From Gallionellaceae bacterium (GTDB taxonomy: Bacteria > Pseudomonadota > Gammaproteobacteria > Burkholderiales > Gallionellaceae), in the NCBI GenBank assembly GCA_004297065.1, contig SCUU01000115.1, positions 1 through 40,823 on the forward strand: a stretch of 40,823 nucleotides of DNA. Direction: 5' to 3'. Below, one piece after another: positions 22,887-33,955 of the stretch. A program made the position numbers and the translations under genes. Below the pieces are notes generated by a model. The model was not told the DNA's origin, did no database searches, and saw only the letters and a program-made list of their open reading frames with translations. Position 1 is the first letter of the stretch. Each line of letters starts with the position of its first letter.

Positions 22887-25448
22887 TCAATTCCTCAACG
22901 GCTTCCCGTTCTTCAGCATGTGCTCAATCCTTGCCTGTGTCTTCTCAGTCGCCAGCAGCTCCATAAAGTTCTTGCGCTCCAGGTCGAGCAACCAATCCTC
23001 ATCCACCAGACTGCCCGCTTCCACATCGCCGCCGCACAGTGTTTCGGCAACGCGACAGCCGATGTTGTAGTCGTGCTCGGAGATGAAGCCGCCTTCGCGC
23101 ATGTTGACCATGGCGGCTTTGAGGGTGGCGATGCCGGTGCGGCCGGCGACGGCGATCTGGCGCTGGTGCAGCGGCGGACGGTAGGCGCTGGCGTTGAGTG
23201 CCTTGGCTTCTTCCTTGGCGATGTGCAACAGTTCGAACTTGTTCATCACGATGCGGTCGCTCTGCCGCAGGTAGCCCATCTCGCGCGCCATCTCGGCGCT
23301 CTTGGCGACTTCGCCCATGGCGATGTTCTGGAAGTATCGGCGCAGGTAGGGGAAGACATCCACGCGGTTGTCGTTGGCGAAACGTTGCGCTTCCTGTGCG
23401 GCGCGTTGCGCCATCTCTTTGCAGCCGCCGCCTGCGGGCAGCAGGCCGACGCCGACTTCGACCAGGCCGATATAGCTTTCCAGCGTGGCGACGATGCGTG
23501 TGCAATGGATGGAGAATTCGCAGCCGCCGCCGAGCGCCAGGCCGTCCACCGCCGCGATGGTGGGCACTTGGGCGTATTTGAGGCGTTGCGAGACTTGCTG
23601 GAATTTGGCGACCACGGCTTCCACTTTGGGTACATTGCCGGTAGCCGCGTTGAACAGATCGCCCATGCCGCCACCGCCTGCGGCGGTGTATTTGACACGG
23701 GTCACCGCGCCCTTGAGTTTGCCGAACATGCCGGTATCGGGTGTCTCCTGCAAACCTTGCATCAGTTGCAGCAGGTTCGCTCCTGCCGAGAACGGCGGCT
23801 CGGTCTGCCACAGGATGAGCGCGGAAAAATGTTGCTCGGCTTCATCCACCGCACGCAGGATGCCGTCCAATACTTCGTTGTTGACGGTGTGCATCTTGGT
23901 TTTAAAACTCAGGATGGCGATGGCGTCGCCGGTGTGCCACAGGCGCACTTCGGGGGTCTCGAACACGGTCTCGCCGTAGTGTGCGACTTCGCCTTGCAGG
24001 CGGTCGGGGTAGAGTTGGCGTTGGTAGACGGGGAGTGTGGAGCGGGGTTGGCAGTGGCCGGTTTTGCCCGAAGAGGTGACCCTCACCCCTAACCCCTCTC
24101 CCGGGGGGAGAGGGGAACCTGCTGCGGGGAGAGGGGAATAACTGCCTTGCGCGGTATGCACGCCGGTGCGCGCCGGGTCGGTCGCCCACTTCGGCAGCGG
24201 CGCGCTCGCCATTGCCTTGCCTGCCGCGATGTCGGCGCTGATCCAGCCTGCCACTTGTTGCCAGCCTGCGGCTTGCCATATCTCGAATGGGCCGCTGTCC
24301 CAGCCGAAGCCCCAGCGCACGGCGAGGTCCACATCGCGCGCGTTGTCGGCGATGCTGTCCAGATGCAGCGCGCAGTAGTGGAACACGTCGCGGAACGTGG
24401 CCCACAGGAACTGCGCTTGCGGGTGCGGGTTGCGGCGCAGTCCGGCGAGCTTCATGCCCCAGTCGCGCTCGCGCAATATCTCTTTGACTTCGTCGTCCAC
24501 CTTGGCGTCGGAGAGGCGGTATTCCTTGGTGTGCAGGTCGAGTACGTGGATCTCTTTGCCGATTTTCTGGTAGATGCCTTTCTTGGCTTTCTGCCCCAGC
24601 GCGCCCTGCTGCACCAGATCGCCGAACCATTCCGGCAGATCGAAATGACTGTGCCACGGATCGTCGATTAAGTTCTCGCGCATGGTGTTCACCACATGCG
24701 CGAACACATCGAGGCCGACCACATCGAGCGTGCGGAAGGTGGCGCTCTTGGGGCGACCGAGGTAGCGCCCGGTGAGCGCATCCACCATGTCGAAGCCGAG
24801 GTTGAATGCGGCGGCATGGTGCTGGGTGGCGAGCATGGAGAACACGCCGATACGGTTGGCGATGAAGTTGGGCGTGTCCTTGGCGCGCACCACGCCTTTG
24901 CCCAGCGTGGAGACGAGGAAGGTCTCCAGTTGGTCGAGCAAGGCGGCTTCTGTCTCGCGGCACGGGATGAGCTCGACCAGATGCATGTAGCGCGGCGGGT
25001 TGAAGAAGTGGATGCCGCAGAAGCGGTGGCGCAGGCTCTCGGGGAAGGCTTCGGCCAGGGTGTTGATGGAAAGGCCGGAGGTATTCGTCGCAAAAATGGC
25101 GCGCTCGCTGAGGAACGGCGCGACCTTGCGGTAGAGGTCGGATTTCCAGTCCACACGTTCGGCGATGGCCTCGATGATGAGGTCGCACTCGCGCAACTTT
25201 TCCAGATGCTGCGCGTAATTGGCGGGCTGGATGTAAGCGATTTTGGACGGACTGGCGATGGGCGCGGGGTCGAGCTTCTTCAAGCCTTCGAGCGCCTTGT
25301 GCACGTTACCGTTGAGATCGCCATCTTTCGGGGGCAGCTCGAACAGCAGCGTCTCGACATTGGCGTTGACCAGATGCGCGGCGATTTGCGCGCCCATTAC
25401 GCCCGCGCCCAGTACCGCAACTTTGCGGATCACGAAATTTTTATTCAC
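22887..25448 (-). CDS. 3-hydroxyacyl-CoA dehydrogenase / enoyl-CoA hydratase fusion (FadB/FadN-like)
   Basis: Catalyses hydration of enoyl-CoA and NAD-dependent oxidation of the 3-hydroxyacyl-CoA. Order is dehydrogenase first: Rossmann motif GAGVMGAQIAAH, then FATNTSGLSI and FCGIHFFNPPRYMHLVELIP, then the second dehydrogenase domain. The hydratase comes last (ALILWQTEPPFSAGANL, VDGLALGGGCEFSIHCTR, GLLPAGGGCKEM). This order matches the FadN type rather than E. coli FadB. GTG at 25448 has GGAG at ideal spacing; an ATG at 25478 has only a cramped site and remains possible. Positions 24079-24137 carry an inserted GC-rich palindrome read as SPLPPGEGLGVRV between the two halves. The last 50 codons are duplicated at 21255-21406. 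Confidence 0.93.
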   Translation of the reverse strand: MNKNFVIRKVAVLGAGVMGAQIAAHLVNANVETLLFELPPKDGDLNGNVHKALEGLKKLDPAPIASPSKIAYIQPANYAQHLEKLRECDLIIEAIAERVDWKSDLYRKVAPFLSERAIFATNTSGLSINTLAEAFPESLRHRFCGIHFFNPPRYMHLVELIPCRETEAALLDQLETFLVSTLGKGVVRAKDTPNFIANRIGVFSMLATQHHAAAFNLGFDMVDALTGRYLGRPKSATFRTLDVVGLDVFAHVVNTMRENLIDDPWHSHFDLPEWFGDLVQQGALGQKAKKGIYQKIGKEIHVLDLHTKEYRLSDAKVDDEVKEILRERDWGMKLAGLRRNPHPQAQFLWATFRDVFHYCALHLDSIADNARDVDLAVRWGFGWDSGPFEIWQAAGWQQVAGWISADIAAGKAMASAPLPKWATDPARTGVHTAQGSYSPLPAAGSPLPPGEGLGVRVTSSGKTGHCQPRSTLPVYQRQLYPDRLQGEVAHYGETVFETPEVRLWHTGDAIAILSFKTKMHTVNNEVLDGILRAVDEAEQHFSALILWQTEPPFSAGANLLQLMQGLQETPDTGMFGKLKGAVTRVKYTAAGGGGMGDLFNAATGNVPKVEAVVAKFQQVSQRLKYAQVPTIAAVDGLALGGGCEFSIHCTRIVATLESYIGLVEVGVGLLPAGGGCKEMAQRAAQEAQRFANDNRVDVFPYLRRYFQNIAMGEVAKSAEMAREMGYLRQSDRIVMNKFELLHIAKEEAKALNASAYRPPLHQRQIAVAGRTGIATLKAAMVNMREGGFISEHDYNIGCRVAETLCGGDVEAGSLVDEDWLLDLERKNFMELLATEKTQARIEHMLKNGKPLRN
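24079..24137. repeat. GC-rich palindromic repeat inserted in frame in the fadB-type gene
   Basis: The segment contains CCCTCACCCCTAACCCCTCT, then CCCGGGGGGAGAGGGG and a further GGGGAGAGGGG. The same family of sequence occurs in the acyl-CoA synthetase gene (28574-28611, 28719-28759) and between genes at 29247-29330. In this frame it adds about 20 residues to the linker between the dehydrogenase and hydratase halves, without a stop. Confidence 0.7.
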
Positions 25449-25499
25449 GAACTTCTCCAAAGAAAAAGGGGAAGGCATCGCCTCCCCCCGTTAGCGGAC

Positions 25500-26828
25500 T
25501 TAGAAACTATGTCCGTATTGCAGGCTGTAGATATTCACGCTATTGGCATAGCTGCCCACCAGATTGCCGCCGCCCGTTGCGCTCTGGTTCTGGCTGATGC
25601 TCGAACTCTTCACGAACAAGTGCGCGTAGCCGAAGTCTATCGAGCTGCCCTTGGCGAGTTTGTATTGCCCGCCCAGCGCCAGCCATGTCCTATCCTGATC
25701 GGGGATGCGTGCAGTGCGATAGGTATCGGACACCGGTGTCTGGTCGTAGGCCACACCGAAACGCGAAGTCCATTGATCGCTATAGCGGTGTGTCGCGCCT
25801 GCGGCAACGCGCCAGGTGTTTTTCCAGTTTTCAGGCGTCGAGCTGAGTGCGCTGCCGTTGCTGCGCACCACGTCCAGATTCTGGAACGATCCCCAGCCTG
25901 TCCAGGTCACGTCCGCCATCAGGTCGAATTGCGGGCCTAACTGGTGCACCACGCTGGTCGAGAAAGTATCCGGCATGCTGACATCCAGCGTTACGCCGCC
26001 GTTCGCCAACTTTGGGCTGGTGGCCAATGCGGTCGGCACGTTGGTAAAAGTCACAGTGCCCGTCAGGGTGTGTTTGACCGGGGAACGGTATGCCAGCCCA
26101 ACACGGGTTTGCGAGCCCAGATTGATGAGTGCGCCGAGGTTATAACCGTAGCTGTTGTCGTTGCCGCTGACGGTGGAAACACCCTCTTTCCCCGCGCCGC
26201 CGATTGCGGTCAGAACTGTATTGCCGACAGGATCGGCAGCAAATGCCGCAGCACTATAGTTCACCGCGCCGCTCAACTCGCCCGTGATGCGCTGGTAACT
26301 GACACCCGCGCCGACACTGACCGCGTCGGTGATCTGGCAGGAAACGGCGGGGTTAAGATTGACAGTTTGGATGCTGGATTTGATGGCCTGGAAGCGCCCC
26401 ATCCACGTCGGGTCGTAACTCGTTTGCAGGCCGAAGGGGGAGTTGATACCCAAGCCCAATCTAAGCTTGGGATCAAGCTCGGCCACAAAATACGCATTGG
26501 GAACCACAGCCATGCTGCCCGCATCGCCACCGACACCACCTTGGGTTTGCAACGCGGCGCCTGCCGATCCGCCATCGGAAAACTTGGCCGACGGCTGTAT
26601 GCCTTGCGCGGCCAGCGTCAATTGCGTACCGGACAAGCGGTTCATCCCGGCAGGATTGTAAAAGACCGTGGTCGCGTCTTCGGCGATAGCCGCACCTCCG
26701 GCATAGGCGTTACCCAAACCGCCCACGCCCTGCTCGATCAAGGCAAAACCCGATGCTGCGGCGACGCCCGACATGGCTGCCAATGCCATACCCATGGAAC
26801 ATTTCAATGCGGTTTTCTTAAGCCTCAT
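25500..26828 (-). CDS. fadL: FadL/OmpP1-family outer-membrane long-chain fatty acid transporter
   Basis: The protein is 442 aa with signal peptide ending VAAA/ASG. The mature N-terminus SGFALIEQGVGGLGNAYAGGAAIAEDATTVFYNPAGM is the FadL hallmark (hatch region with NPAGM). It is followed by an amphipathic beta-barrel and a C-terminal aromatic residue (YGHSF), as expected for outer-membrane insertion. It imports long-chain fatty acids or other hydrophobics. GGGAG precedes the ATG by about 10 nt. It lies directly between thioesterase and the fused beta-oxidation gene, so uptake is encoded with degradation. Confidence 0.94.
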   Translation of the reverse strand: MRLKKTALKCSMGMALAAMSGVAAASGFALIEQGVGGLGNAYAGGAAIAEDATTVFYNPAGMNRLSGTQLTLAAQGIQPSAKFSDGGSAGAALQTQGGVGGDAGSMAVVPNAYFVAELDPKLRLGLGINSPFGLQTSYDPTWMGRFQAIKSSIQTVNLNPAVSCQITDAVSVGAGVSYQRITGELSGAVNYSAAAFAADPVGNTVLTAIGGAGKEGVSTVSGNDNSYGYNLGALINLGSQTRVGLAYRSPVKHTLTGTVTFTNVPTALATSPKLANGGVTLDVSMPDTFSTSVVHQLGPQFDLMADVTWTGWGSFQNLDVVRSNGSALSSTPENWKNTWRVAAGATHRYSDQWTSRFGVAYDQTPVSDTYRTARIPDQDRTWLALGGQYKLAKGSSIDFGYAHLFVKSSSISQNQSATGGGNLVGSYANSVNIYSLQYGHSF

Positions 26829-26885
26829 GATTTATTCTCCCTGTAGTTATTTCACGACGAACCCACACGACACTTCCCTTATCGC

Positions 26886-27284
26886 TCACTCTGCCGGCGG
26901 CAATTCGCGCGGCTTGCGATCTTCTCCCACTGCCACATAAGTCAGCGTGGCTTCGGTCACTTTGACGCAGGTGGGCTGCACCGGGTCGCGCTGCGCATAC
27001 ACCTCAACATTCACCGTCATCGAGGTGCGTCCCACTTTGACGATATCGGCGTAAAGGCTCACCACATCGCCCAAAAAAAGTGGCTGTTTGAACACGAAAG
27101 AGTTCACCGCCACCGTCGCCACACGCCCCTTGGCGCGATGAATGGCGGGAATGCTGCCCGCAACATCCACCTGCGACATCACCCAGCCGCCGAACACATC
27201 GCCGGTGATGTTGCAATCCGCCGGCATCGCCACCACGCGCAGGGTGGCGTGGCGAGTGGGCAAGGTTGTTTCTTGTTCACTCAT
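26886..27284 (-). CDS. yciA: Acyl-CoA thioesterase, YciA type
   Basis: The protein is 132 aa with a single hotdog fold. The signature is ADCNITGDVFGGWVMSQVDVAGSIPA, with the catalytic Asp in the GDVFGGW/SQVD region, then VNSFVFKQPLFLGDVVSLYADIVKVGRTSM. It hydrolyses acyl-CoA to free CoA and fatty acid, perhaps as an overflow valve for the pathway. GAGGGG lies 9 nt before the ATG. It starts 2 nt after the stop of the acyl-CoA synthetase gene, so the two opposing activities are co-expressed. Confidence 0.92.
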   Translation of the reverse strand: MSEQETTLPTRHATLRVVAMPADCNITGDVFGGWVMSQVDVAGSIPAIHRAKGRVATVAVNSFVFKQPLFLGDVVSLYADIVKVGRTSMTVNVEVYAQRDPVQPTCVKVTEATLTYVAVGEDRKPRELPPAE

Positions 27285-27286
27285 GG

Positions 27287-29215
<1,929 letters not shown>

Positions 29216-29246
29216 TTTTCTTCTCCCGTATTTTTTACTTGGCGCC

Positions 29247-29330
29247 CTCCCCCTCTGGGGGAGGGCTGGGGTGAGGGTAACAAATCAAAGAGCCTCTCCC
29301 TCACCCTAACCCTCTCCCAAAGGGAGAGGG
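29247..29330. repeat. Intergenic pair of GC-rich palindromic repeats
   Basis: Two head-to-head units (CCTCCCCCTCTGGGGGAGGG at about 29247, and CCCTCTCCCAAAGGGAGAGG near 29310) are separated by a short AT-rich loop, between the short-chain dehydrogenase and the acyl-CoA synthetase. This is the intergenic form of the element found in the two neighbouring coding regions. It may form an mRNA hairpin between the two genes. Confidence 0.65.
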
Positions 29331-29337
29331 GATTAAA

Positions 29338-30165
29338 TCAGTGTTTCCCCAAAAAAAGATCGTCGAACAGGCGCGTGCCGGGACTGACCGCATATCGCTC
29401 GAAATCACTCACGCCCTCGGCACGCAGCACCTCTTCGTCGATGAAAAAATTTCCGCTGCATGCCTTGCTGTCGCGCAACAGGATGCTGCGCGCCGCATCG
29501 GCCACGATGGCGGGTTTGCGCGAAGCGCGCAGGATGGCCTCGGGAAAATTGTTTTCGATGGCGGACGTGGCGATGGTCGTGCGCGGCCACAGGCAATTGC
29601 AGGCAATAGCGGCGGCGGCAAATTCGTGCGCCATGCCCAGCATGCATAGGCTCATGCCGTATTTGGACAGGGTGTAGGCGACATGCGGCGCGAACCATTT
29701 TGCGTCGAGGTTGAGCGGCGGCGACAAGGTGAGGATGTGCGGATTGGCGGCTTTTTTCAGATGCGGGATGCAGGCTTGCGCGGCAAGGAAGGTCGCGCGC
29801 ATGTTCACGCCCCACATCAGGTCGAGGCGCTTGGCGGATGTCTGCAAGGTGGGCGTCAGGCTGATGGCACTGGCGTTATTGATTAACACGTCGAGACTGC
29901 CGAAATGCTCCACCGTCTGCGCCACTGCCGCCGCAATGGCTTGCTCGTCGCGCACATCGAGCTGGAGCGCCAGCGCGCAACCGCCCGCTAGCCGCACTTC
30001 TTCCGCAACCGTGTGGATGGTGCCGGGCAGCTTGGGATGCGGCTGCGCCGTCTTGCCGGTGATGACTACGTTCGCCCCGTCGCGCGCGCAGCGCAGGGCG
30101 ATCTCGCGCCCGATACCGCGCGAGGAACCGGTGATGAAGATGGTTTTGTTTTTCAGTGTACTCAC
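29338..30165 (-). CDS. Short-chain dehydrogenase/reductase (HSDL2-like)
   Basis: The protein is 275 aa with a Rossmann fold. The cofactor motif TGSSRGIG is at 13-20, LINNAS near 95, and catalytic Y/K in YTLSKYGMS. The GKTAQPHPKLPGTIHTVAEE segment is typical of the hydroxysteroid-dehydrogenase-like protein 2 group, linked to fatty-acid metabolism in other organisms. The usual catalytic Ser region reads LTLSPPLNL. The start is GTG at 30165, supported by AAGGGG 6 nt upstream. It lies 33 bp after the acyl-CoA dehydrogenase gene, in the same operon. The substrate is not known. Confidence 0.88.
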   Translation of the reverse strand: MSTLKNKTIFITGSSRGIGREIALRCARDGANVVITGKTAQPHPKLPGTIHTVAEEVRLAGGCALALQLDVRDEQAIAAAVAQTVEHFGSLDVLINNASAISLTPTLQTSAKRLDLMWGVNMRATFLAAQACIPHLKKAANPHILTLSPPLNLDAKWFAPHVAYTLSKYGMSLCMLGMAHEFAAAAIACNCLWPRTTIATSAIENNFPEAILRASRKPAIVADAARSILLRDSKACSGNFFIDEEVLRAEGVSDFERYAVSPGTRLFDDLFLGKH

Positions 30166-30198
30166 CGCAACCCCTTCATTTGTCCAGAACGGAACTGC

Positions 30199-32634
30199 TC
30201 AGCCCGCCGCCCGCAACTGCTCCGGCGCGAAGTCGTCCACCATGATGACTTTGCGGCGCAGCGCGTAGTCGCGTTGCAACTGCAAAGCCTGCTCGGCGCT
30301 GATGAGGCCGAGTGCGCGCGCTTCGGCGATCTGCCCCAGTTCATCCAGCGCTTTGAGCTTGCCCGCTTTGCGGGCTTGGGACAATTCCGCCTGCACCGGT
30401 TCACACGCCAGCGTGCTGGACAGCGCCGCCTCCAATGCGGCCACCGCATCGTTTTCGTCCGCCGCAATGAACATGCCCGCAGTCAAGCGGTCGCGCGCGT
30501 CGCCTTGTGTGCCCAGCAGGGCTGCAACCTCGTGCCCCAATGCATCGGAAGCGGGTTTGCGGCATTGCCCCAAGGGGAAGATGAGCGCGCGCAGCAGCAG
30601 CGCGGCATAACGGTTGGGGAAGTTTTGCAGCACGCCGTCGAATGCCACCTGGATGCGGTGCAAGCCGTCCTGCATCGCCCAATCCAGCAGCGCCAAGTCT
30701 TCCACCGGACGCCCGTCATCCTCGAAACGTTTCAGTACCGCCGAGCACAGATACATCTGGCTCAGCACATCGCCCAGACGCGCGGACAATTTTTCGCGAC
30801 GTTTCAGGCCACCGCCCAGCACCAGCATGGAGATGTCGGCGGCAAATGCAAATGAGGCGGAATAGCGCGTGAGCAACTGGTAATAACGCCGCGTCGGCTC
30901 TTCCGTCGGCACGTTGACGATGCGTCCGCCAGTCAACGCGAACAACAGGGAGCGCACCGCATTGCTCATGGCAAAGCTGATATGCCCGAACAGCGCGGCA
31001 TCGAAATCCAGCACGGCGCGCTTGCCGTCCGGGTTGTGCGCCGCCTGTATCTCTTTAAGCACGTAGGGGTGGGCGCGCACCGCGCCCTGCCCGAAGATGA
31101 TGAGGCTGCGCGTGAGGATGTTCGCGCCTTCCACAGTGATGCCGATGGGGGTTTGTTGATACAAACGCCCCAGATAGTTATCCGGCCCCAGGCAAATGCC
31201 CTTGCCGCCGTGCACATCCATCGCATCGTTGATAACCGTGCGCCCGCGTTCGGTGCAGTGATATTTGACGATGGCGGAAATCACCGAGGGCTTTTCGCCC
31301 AGATCGACCGCCTGCGCCGTGAGCACACGCGCCGCATCCATCACATACAGGTTGCCCGCAATGCGCGTGAGCGCCTCTTCCACGCCCTCGAATTTCCCCA
31401 CCGGCAGCTTGAATTGTTTGCGCACGCGACCATACGCACCGCTGGTACGCGCGGCCAGCTTTACTCCGCCCGTGGCGCTGGCGGGCAACGAAATCGAGCG
31501 CCCTGCCGCCAGGCATTCCATCAGCATGCGCCAGCCTTGGCCGATACGTTCCGCGCCACCAATGATGCAGTCCATGGGGATAAACACCTCTTTGCCCGAA
31601 GTCGGCCCGTTCAGGAAAGCCGAATTGAGCGGAAAATGGCGACGTCCGACATTCACCCCCGGAATATCGGTCGGAATCAATGCCAGCGTGATGCCGCGCG
31701 CGACTTCCGGGCCGAGCAGATTTTCCGGGTCGTACAGTTTGAACGCCAATCCCAGCAGGGTCGCGACCGGTGCCAGCGTGATGTAGCGTTTTTCCCAGGT
31801 GACACGCACGCCGAGCACATTCGATTGTCCATTGAAATCGCCATAACCGACGATACCTGCATCGGGAATCGCGCCCGCATCGGAACCGGCAAACGGGCCG
31901 GTCAGCGCGAAGCACGGCACCTCTTCGCCTTTGGCAAGGCGGCGCAAATATTTATCCTTCTGTTCTTGCGTGCCGTAGTGCAGCAAAAGTTCGGCGGGTC
32001 CCAGAGAATTGGGCACCATCACCGTCACCGCCCCCGTGCCGCTGCGCGAAGCGACCTTGGTCACCACGGCGGAATGCGCCTGCGCGGAGAATTGCAGCCC
32101 GCCGTATTCCTTCGGGATAATCATGCCGAAGAAGCCTTTGTCCTTGATGAACTGCCATGCCTGCGGGGACAAATCCTGGCGCTCATGGGTCACATCCCAA
32201 TCGTCGATCATGGCGCACAACTGCTCCACTTCGTTGTCGAGAAAGGCCCGCTCTTCCGCACTCAACGCCGGCTTCGGCAACGCCAGCAATTTATTCCAGT
32301 GCGGGTTGCCGCTGAACAATTCGCCGTCCCACCATACCGTGCCTGCGTCGAGCGCTTCCTGTTCGGTTTGCGATACTTGGGGGAGGATGTCGCGGAAGAC
32401 TTTAAGGATGGCGCCGCTGACCAACAGGCGGCGCAAAAAAGGTATGCCGAACACCACGATGAACAACAACAGCGCGATATAAACCATTTGCAATGCGCCG
32501 TCGGAAATACGGCTCTGCACCGCAATTAAAGGCACAAAAACCATGGCGGCCAATAGCCAGCTCGTGATGGAAGCGCGGAAAAAAGCAAGCACCAGGAATA
32601 CGGCAAGTACTGACAGGAACAATAAAATTGCCAT
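30199..32634 (-). CDS. fadE: Membrane-associated acyl-CoA dehydrogenase (FadE type)
   Basis: Performs the first oxidation of beta-oxidation, FAD-dependent. The protein is 811 aa, the long FadE form. Two to three membrane helices occupy residues about 2-75. The dehydrogenase core follows (GFFGMIIPKEYGGLQFS, CFALTGPFAGSDAGAIPDAG, AFLNGPTSGKEVFIPMD, MDVHGGKGICLGPDNYLGR). A FadE-specific C-terminal region of about 270 aa (GRIVNVPTEEPTRRYYQLLTRYSASFAFAADISML) completes it. The ATG at 32634 has AGGGGG 6 nt upstream and is preferred over the adjacent GTG. It is the first gene of the beta-oxidation cluster on this strand. The 95-bp spacer upstream must hold its promoter unless it is read from the stressosome operon. 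Confidence 0.94.
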   Translation of the reverse strand: MAILLFLSVLAVFLVLAFFRASITSWLLAAMVFVPLIAVQSRISDGALQMVYIALLLFIVVFGIPFLRRLLVSGAILKVFRDILPQVSQTEQEALDAGTVWWDGELFSGNPHWNKLLALPKPALSAEERAFLDNEVEQLCAMIDDWDVTHERQDLSPQAWQFIKDKGFFGMIIPKEYGGLQFSAQAHSAVVTKVASRSGTGAVTVMVPNSLGPAELLLHYGTQEQKDKYLRRLAKGEEVPCFALTGPFAGSDAGAIPDAGIVGYGDFNGQSNVLGVRVTWEKRYITLAPVATLLGLAFKLYDPENLLGPEVARGITLALIPTDIPGVNVGRRHFPLNSAFLNGPTSGKEVFIPMDCIIGGAERIGQGWRMLMECLAAGRSISLPASATGGVKLAARTSGAYGRVRKQFKLPVGKFEGVEEALTRIAGNLYVMDAARVLTAQAVDLGEKPSVISAIVKYHCTERGRTVINDAMDVHGGKGICLGPDNYLGRLYQQTPIGITVEGANILTRSLIIFGQGAVRAHPYVLKEIQAAHNPDGKRAVLDFDAALFGHISFAMSNAVRSLLFALTGGRIVNVPTEEPTRRYYQLLTRYSASFAFAADISMLVLGGGLKRREKLSARLGDVLSQMYLCSAVLKRFEDDGRPVEDLALLDWAMQDGLHRIQVAFDGVLQNFPNRYAALLLRALIFPLGQCRKPASDALGHEVAALLGTQGDARDRLTAGMFIAADENDAVAALEAALSSTLACEPVQAELSQARKAGKLKALDELGQIAEARALGLISAEQALQLQRDYALRRKVIMVDDFAPEQLRAAG

Positions 32635-32732
32635 CACAGCCCCCTCTGAATTGATTTGCTTGGATGTGCCGAACTTTAACGCTTAAAACGCATTCCCGCT
32701 ACGGCTTCTCTACTGCATTTCGGCGTCACGGA

Positions 32733-33068
32733 TCAGTCCGGGACACCCAGTGCAGTTTCAAATGCCGGCTTGCGTGCAAGAAATTTCGACAGCGTGAATG
32801 CAGCCGTCGGCTGCATATTGATGCAGATCATTTTGACATTCACCGTCTGGCAAGTACGCGCCAACTTGTCCAGCCAGCCGTAATACACCGGATCAATGAC
32901 AGGCATCCCGTCCAGGTCGTAATACAAGCGCACGCCCTGCCCTTGCTGCACATGCATGACGACCTCCCGCACCAGCGCATCCTGATCCCGGATATTCATG
33001 CTGCGCAACGGTTCGAGCAAGAAATTGCCCTTGCCGATACGCGTCAGATGCACGCCCGCAATAGACAT
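32733..33068 (-). CDS. RsbS-like STAS protein lacking the phospho-acceptor Ser
   Basis: The protein is 111 aa, a single STAS domain of RsbS size. It aligns along its length with RsbS. The segment YYDLDGMPVIDPVYYGWLDK corresponds to the RsbS region with D-S at the phosphorylation site, and VKMICINMQPTAAFTLSKF to the following strand and helix. Here the acceptor position is P60 after D59, so RsbT-type kinases could not phosphorylate it there. In known stressosomes RsbS holds RsbT until phosphorylated. Inferred: this protein is a constitutive scaffold or binds its partner by another control. It starts at the stop of the RsbR-like gene and is last in the operon. Confidence 0.72.
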   Translation of the reverse strand: MSIAGVHLTRIGKGNFLLEPLRSMNIRDQDALVREVVMHVQQGQGVRLYYDLDGMPVIDPVYYGWLDKLARTCQTVNVKMICINMQPTAAFTLSKFLARKPAFETALGVPD

Positions 33069-33937
33069 CAGTTGGCTTTTTGGCTGACCTGGATACCCAT
33101 ACGCAAGAAGGCCTCTTTCAGGCCATCGGACAGGCTGGCACGAGTGGTCACCCCGTTCAGGTCGATATTGAGGCTGACCAGCGCCCGCGCGATTTCGGGA
33201 TGGATACCCGTAATGATCGCGTCGCTTCCCATCAGCTGCACCGCCCGCACCATCTGGATCAGGTGGTGCGAAACCTGCGAGTCGATATTCTTTACGCCGG
33301 TCAGATCCATCACGACCGCGCGCGCATGATCTTTGGCGATGCGGTTAAGCAAAGCTTCCATCACCAGCATGGTACGGCTGGAATCCAGTGTGCCGATGAT
33401 GGGCAGCGTCAGCACGCCATCCCATATTTCGGCGATCGGGGTGGAGGTTTCGCGCAACTCCGCTTCCTGCGCCTTCAGCGTATTCTCGCGTTCGCTCAGA
33501 TAGGCGCGGAAAATCGCCATGATGAGTTCGTCAAAGTGCTGCGCAAAAAACAGCAATACCGAGCGCGATTGTGTGAACGTGATTCCGCTGTCGCGTTCCA
33601 GTGCCGAGATCAGGTTGTATTGCAAGCGCTGCGCATAACGCACCACATCCTCTACATGTCCACCGCGCATCAGCATACGTTGCGCCAGTTCCGAAAAGAA
33701 CGTCTCCAAGGCATGGAATTGCGGTGAAGTCCGCTTGTGCGGATCTTTGGAACCCAACAGGCCGGTTATCAGGCTGACGAACTCGCTGCTCACATCCGCG
33801 ACCTCGTCTTCATCCATCAGCTTGTTGTCCGCGCAAAAAAACTCCCGCCCCGTTTCTTCCAGTTGCGCGGAAATATCCCCGATTTTCAAGCCGAACAACG
33901 CTGCCAGTTTTTCGCTGGCTTCTTTTTTTTGCACCAT
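33068..33937 (-). CDS. RsbR-like stressosome STAS protein
   Basis: The protein is 289 aa. An N-terminal alpha-helical sensor-type domain (about 1-150) and a helical linker precede a C-terminal STAS domain (about 165-285). STAS signatures match the RsbR family: TPIAEIWDGVLTLPIIGTLDSSRTMLVMEALL, VMDLTGVKNIDSQVSHHLIQMV and VTTRASLSDGLKEAF. The two positions equivalent to the phospho-Thr residues of RsbR appear to be S186 (LDSSR) and S220 (IDSQV). The N-terminal domain is not an obvious globin or PAS domain; it resembles other RsbR N-termini with helical folds. It lies between the kinase/phosphatase fusion and the RsbS-like gene, 18 bp downstream of the former. Confidence 0.85.
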   Translation of the reverse strand: MVQKKEASEKLAALFGLKIGDISAQLEETGREFFCADNKLMDEDEVADVSSEFVSLITGLLGSKDPHKRTSPQFHALETFFSELAQRMLMRGGHVEDVVRYAQRLQYNLISALERDSGITFTQSRSVLLFFAQHFDELIMAIFRAYLSERENTLKAQEAELRETSTPIAEIWDGVLTLPIIGTLDSSRTMLVMEALLNRIAKDHARAVVMDLTGVKNIDSQVSHHLIQMVRAVQLMGSDAIITGIHPEIARALVSLNIDLNGVTTRASLSDGLKEAFLRMGIQVSQKAN

Positions 33938-33955
33938 TTCCTCCCCCCTTTATTT

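Noticed and set aside
22920-25940. Two long plus-strand frames (390 and 414 codons)
   Set aside because: Both lie antisense to the fused beta-oxidation gene, extending slightly into fadL, and show no recognisable motif or ribosome-binding site.
30982-32529. 515-codon open frame on the plus strand
   Set aside because: It is fully antisense to the acyl-CoA dehydrogenase gene, is rich in His/Arg/Gln as expected of a shadow frame in GC-rich DNA, and shows no domain.
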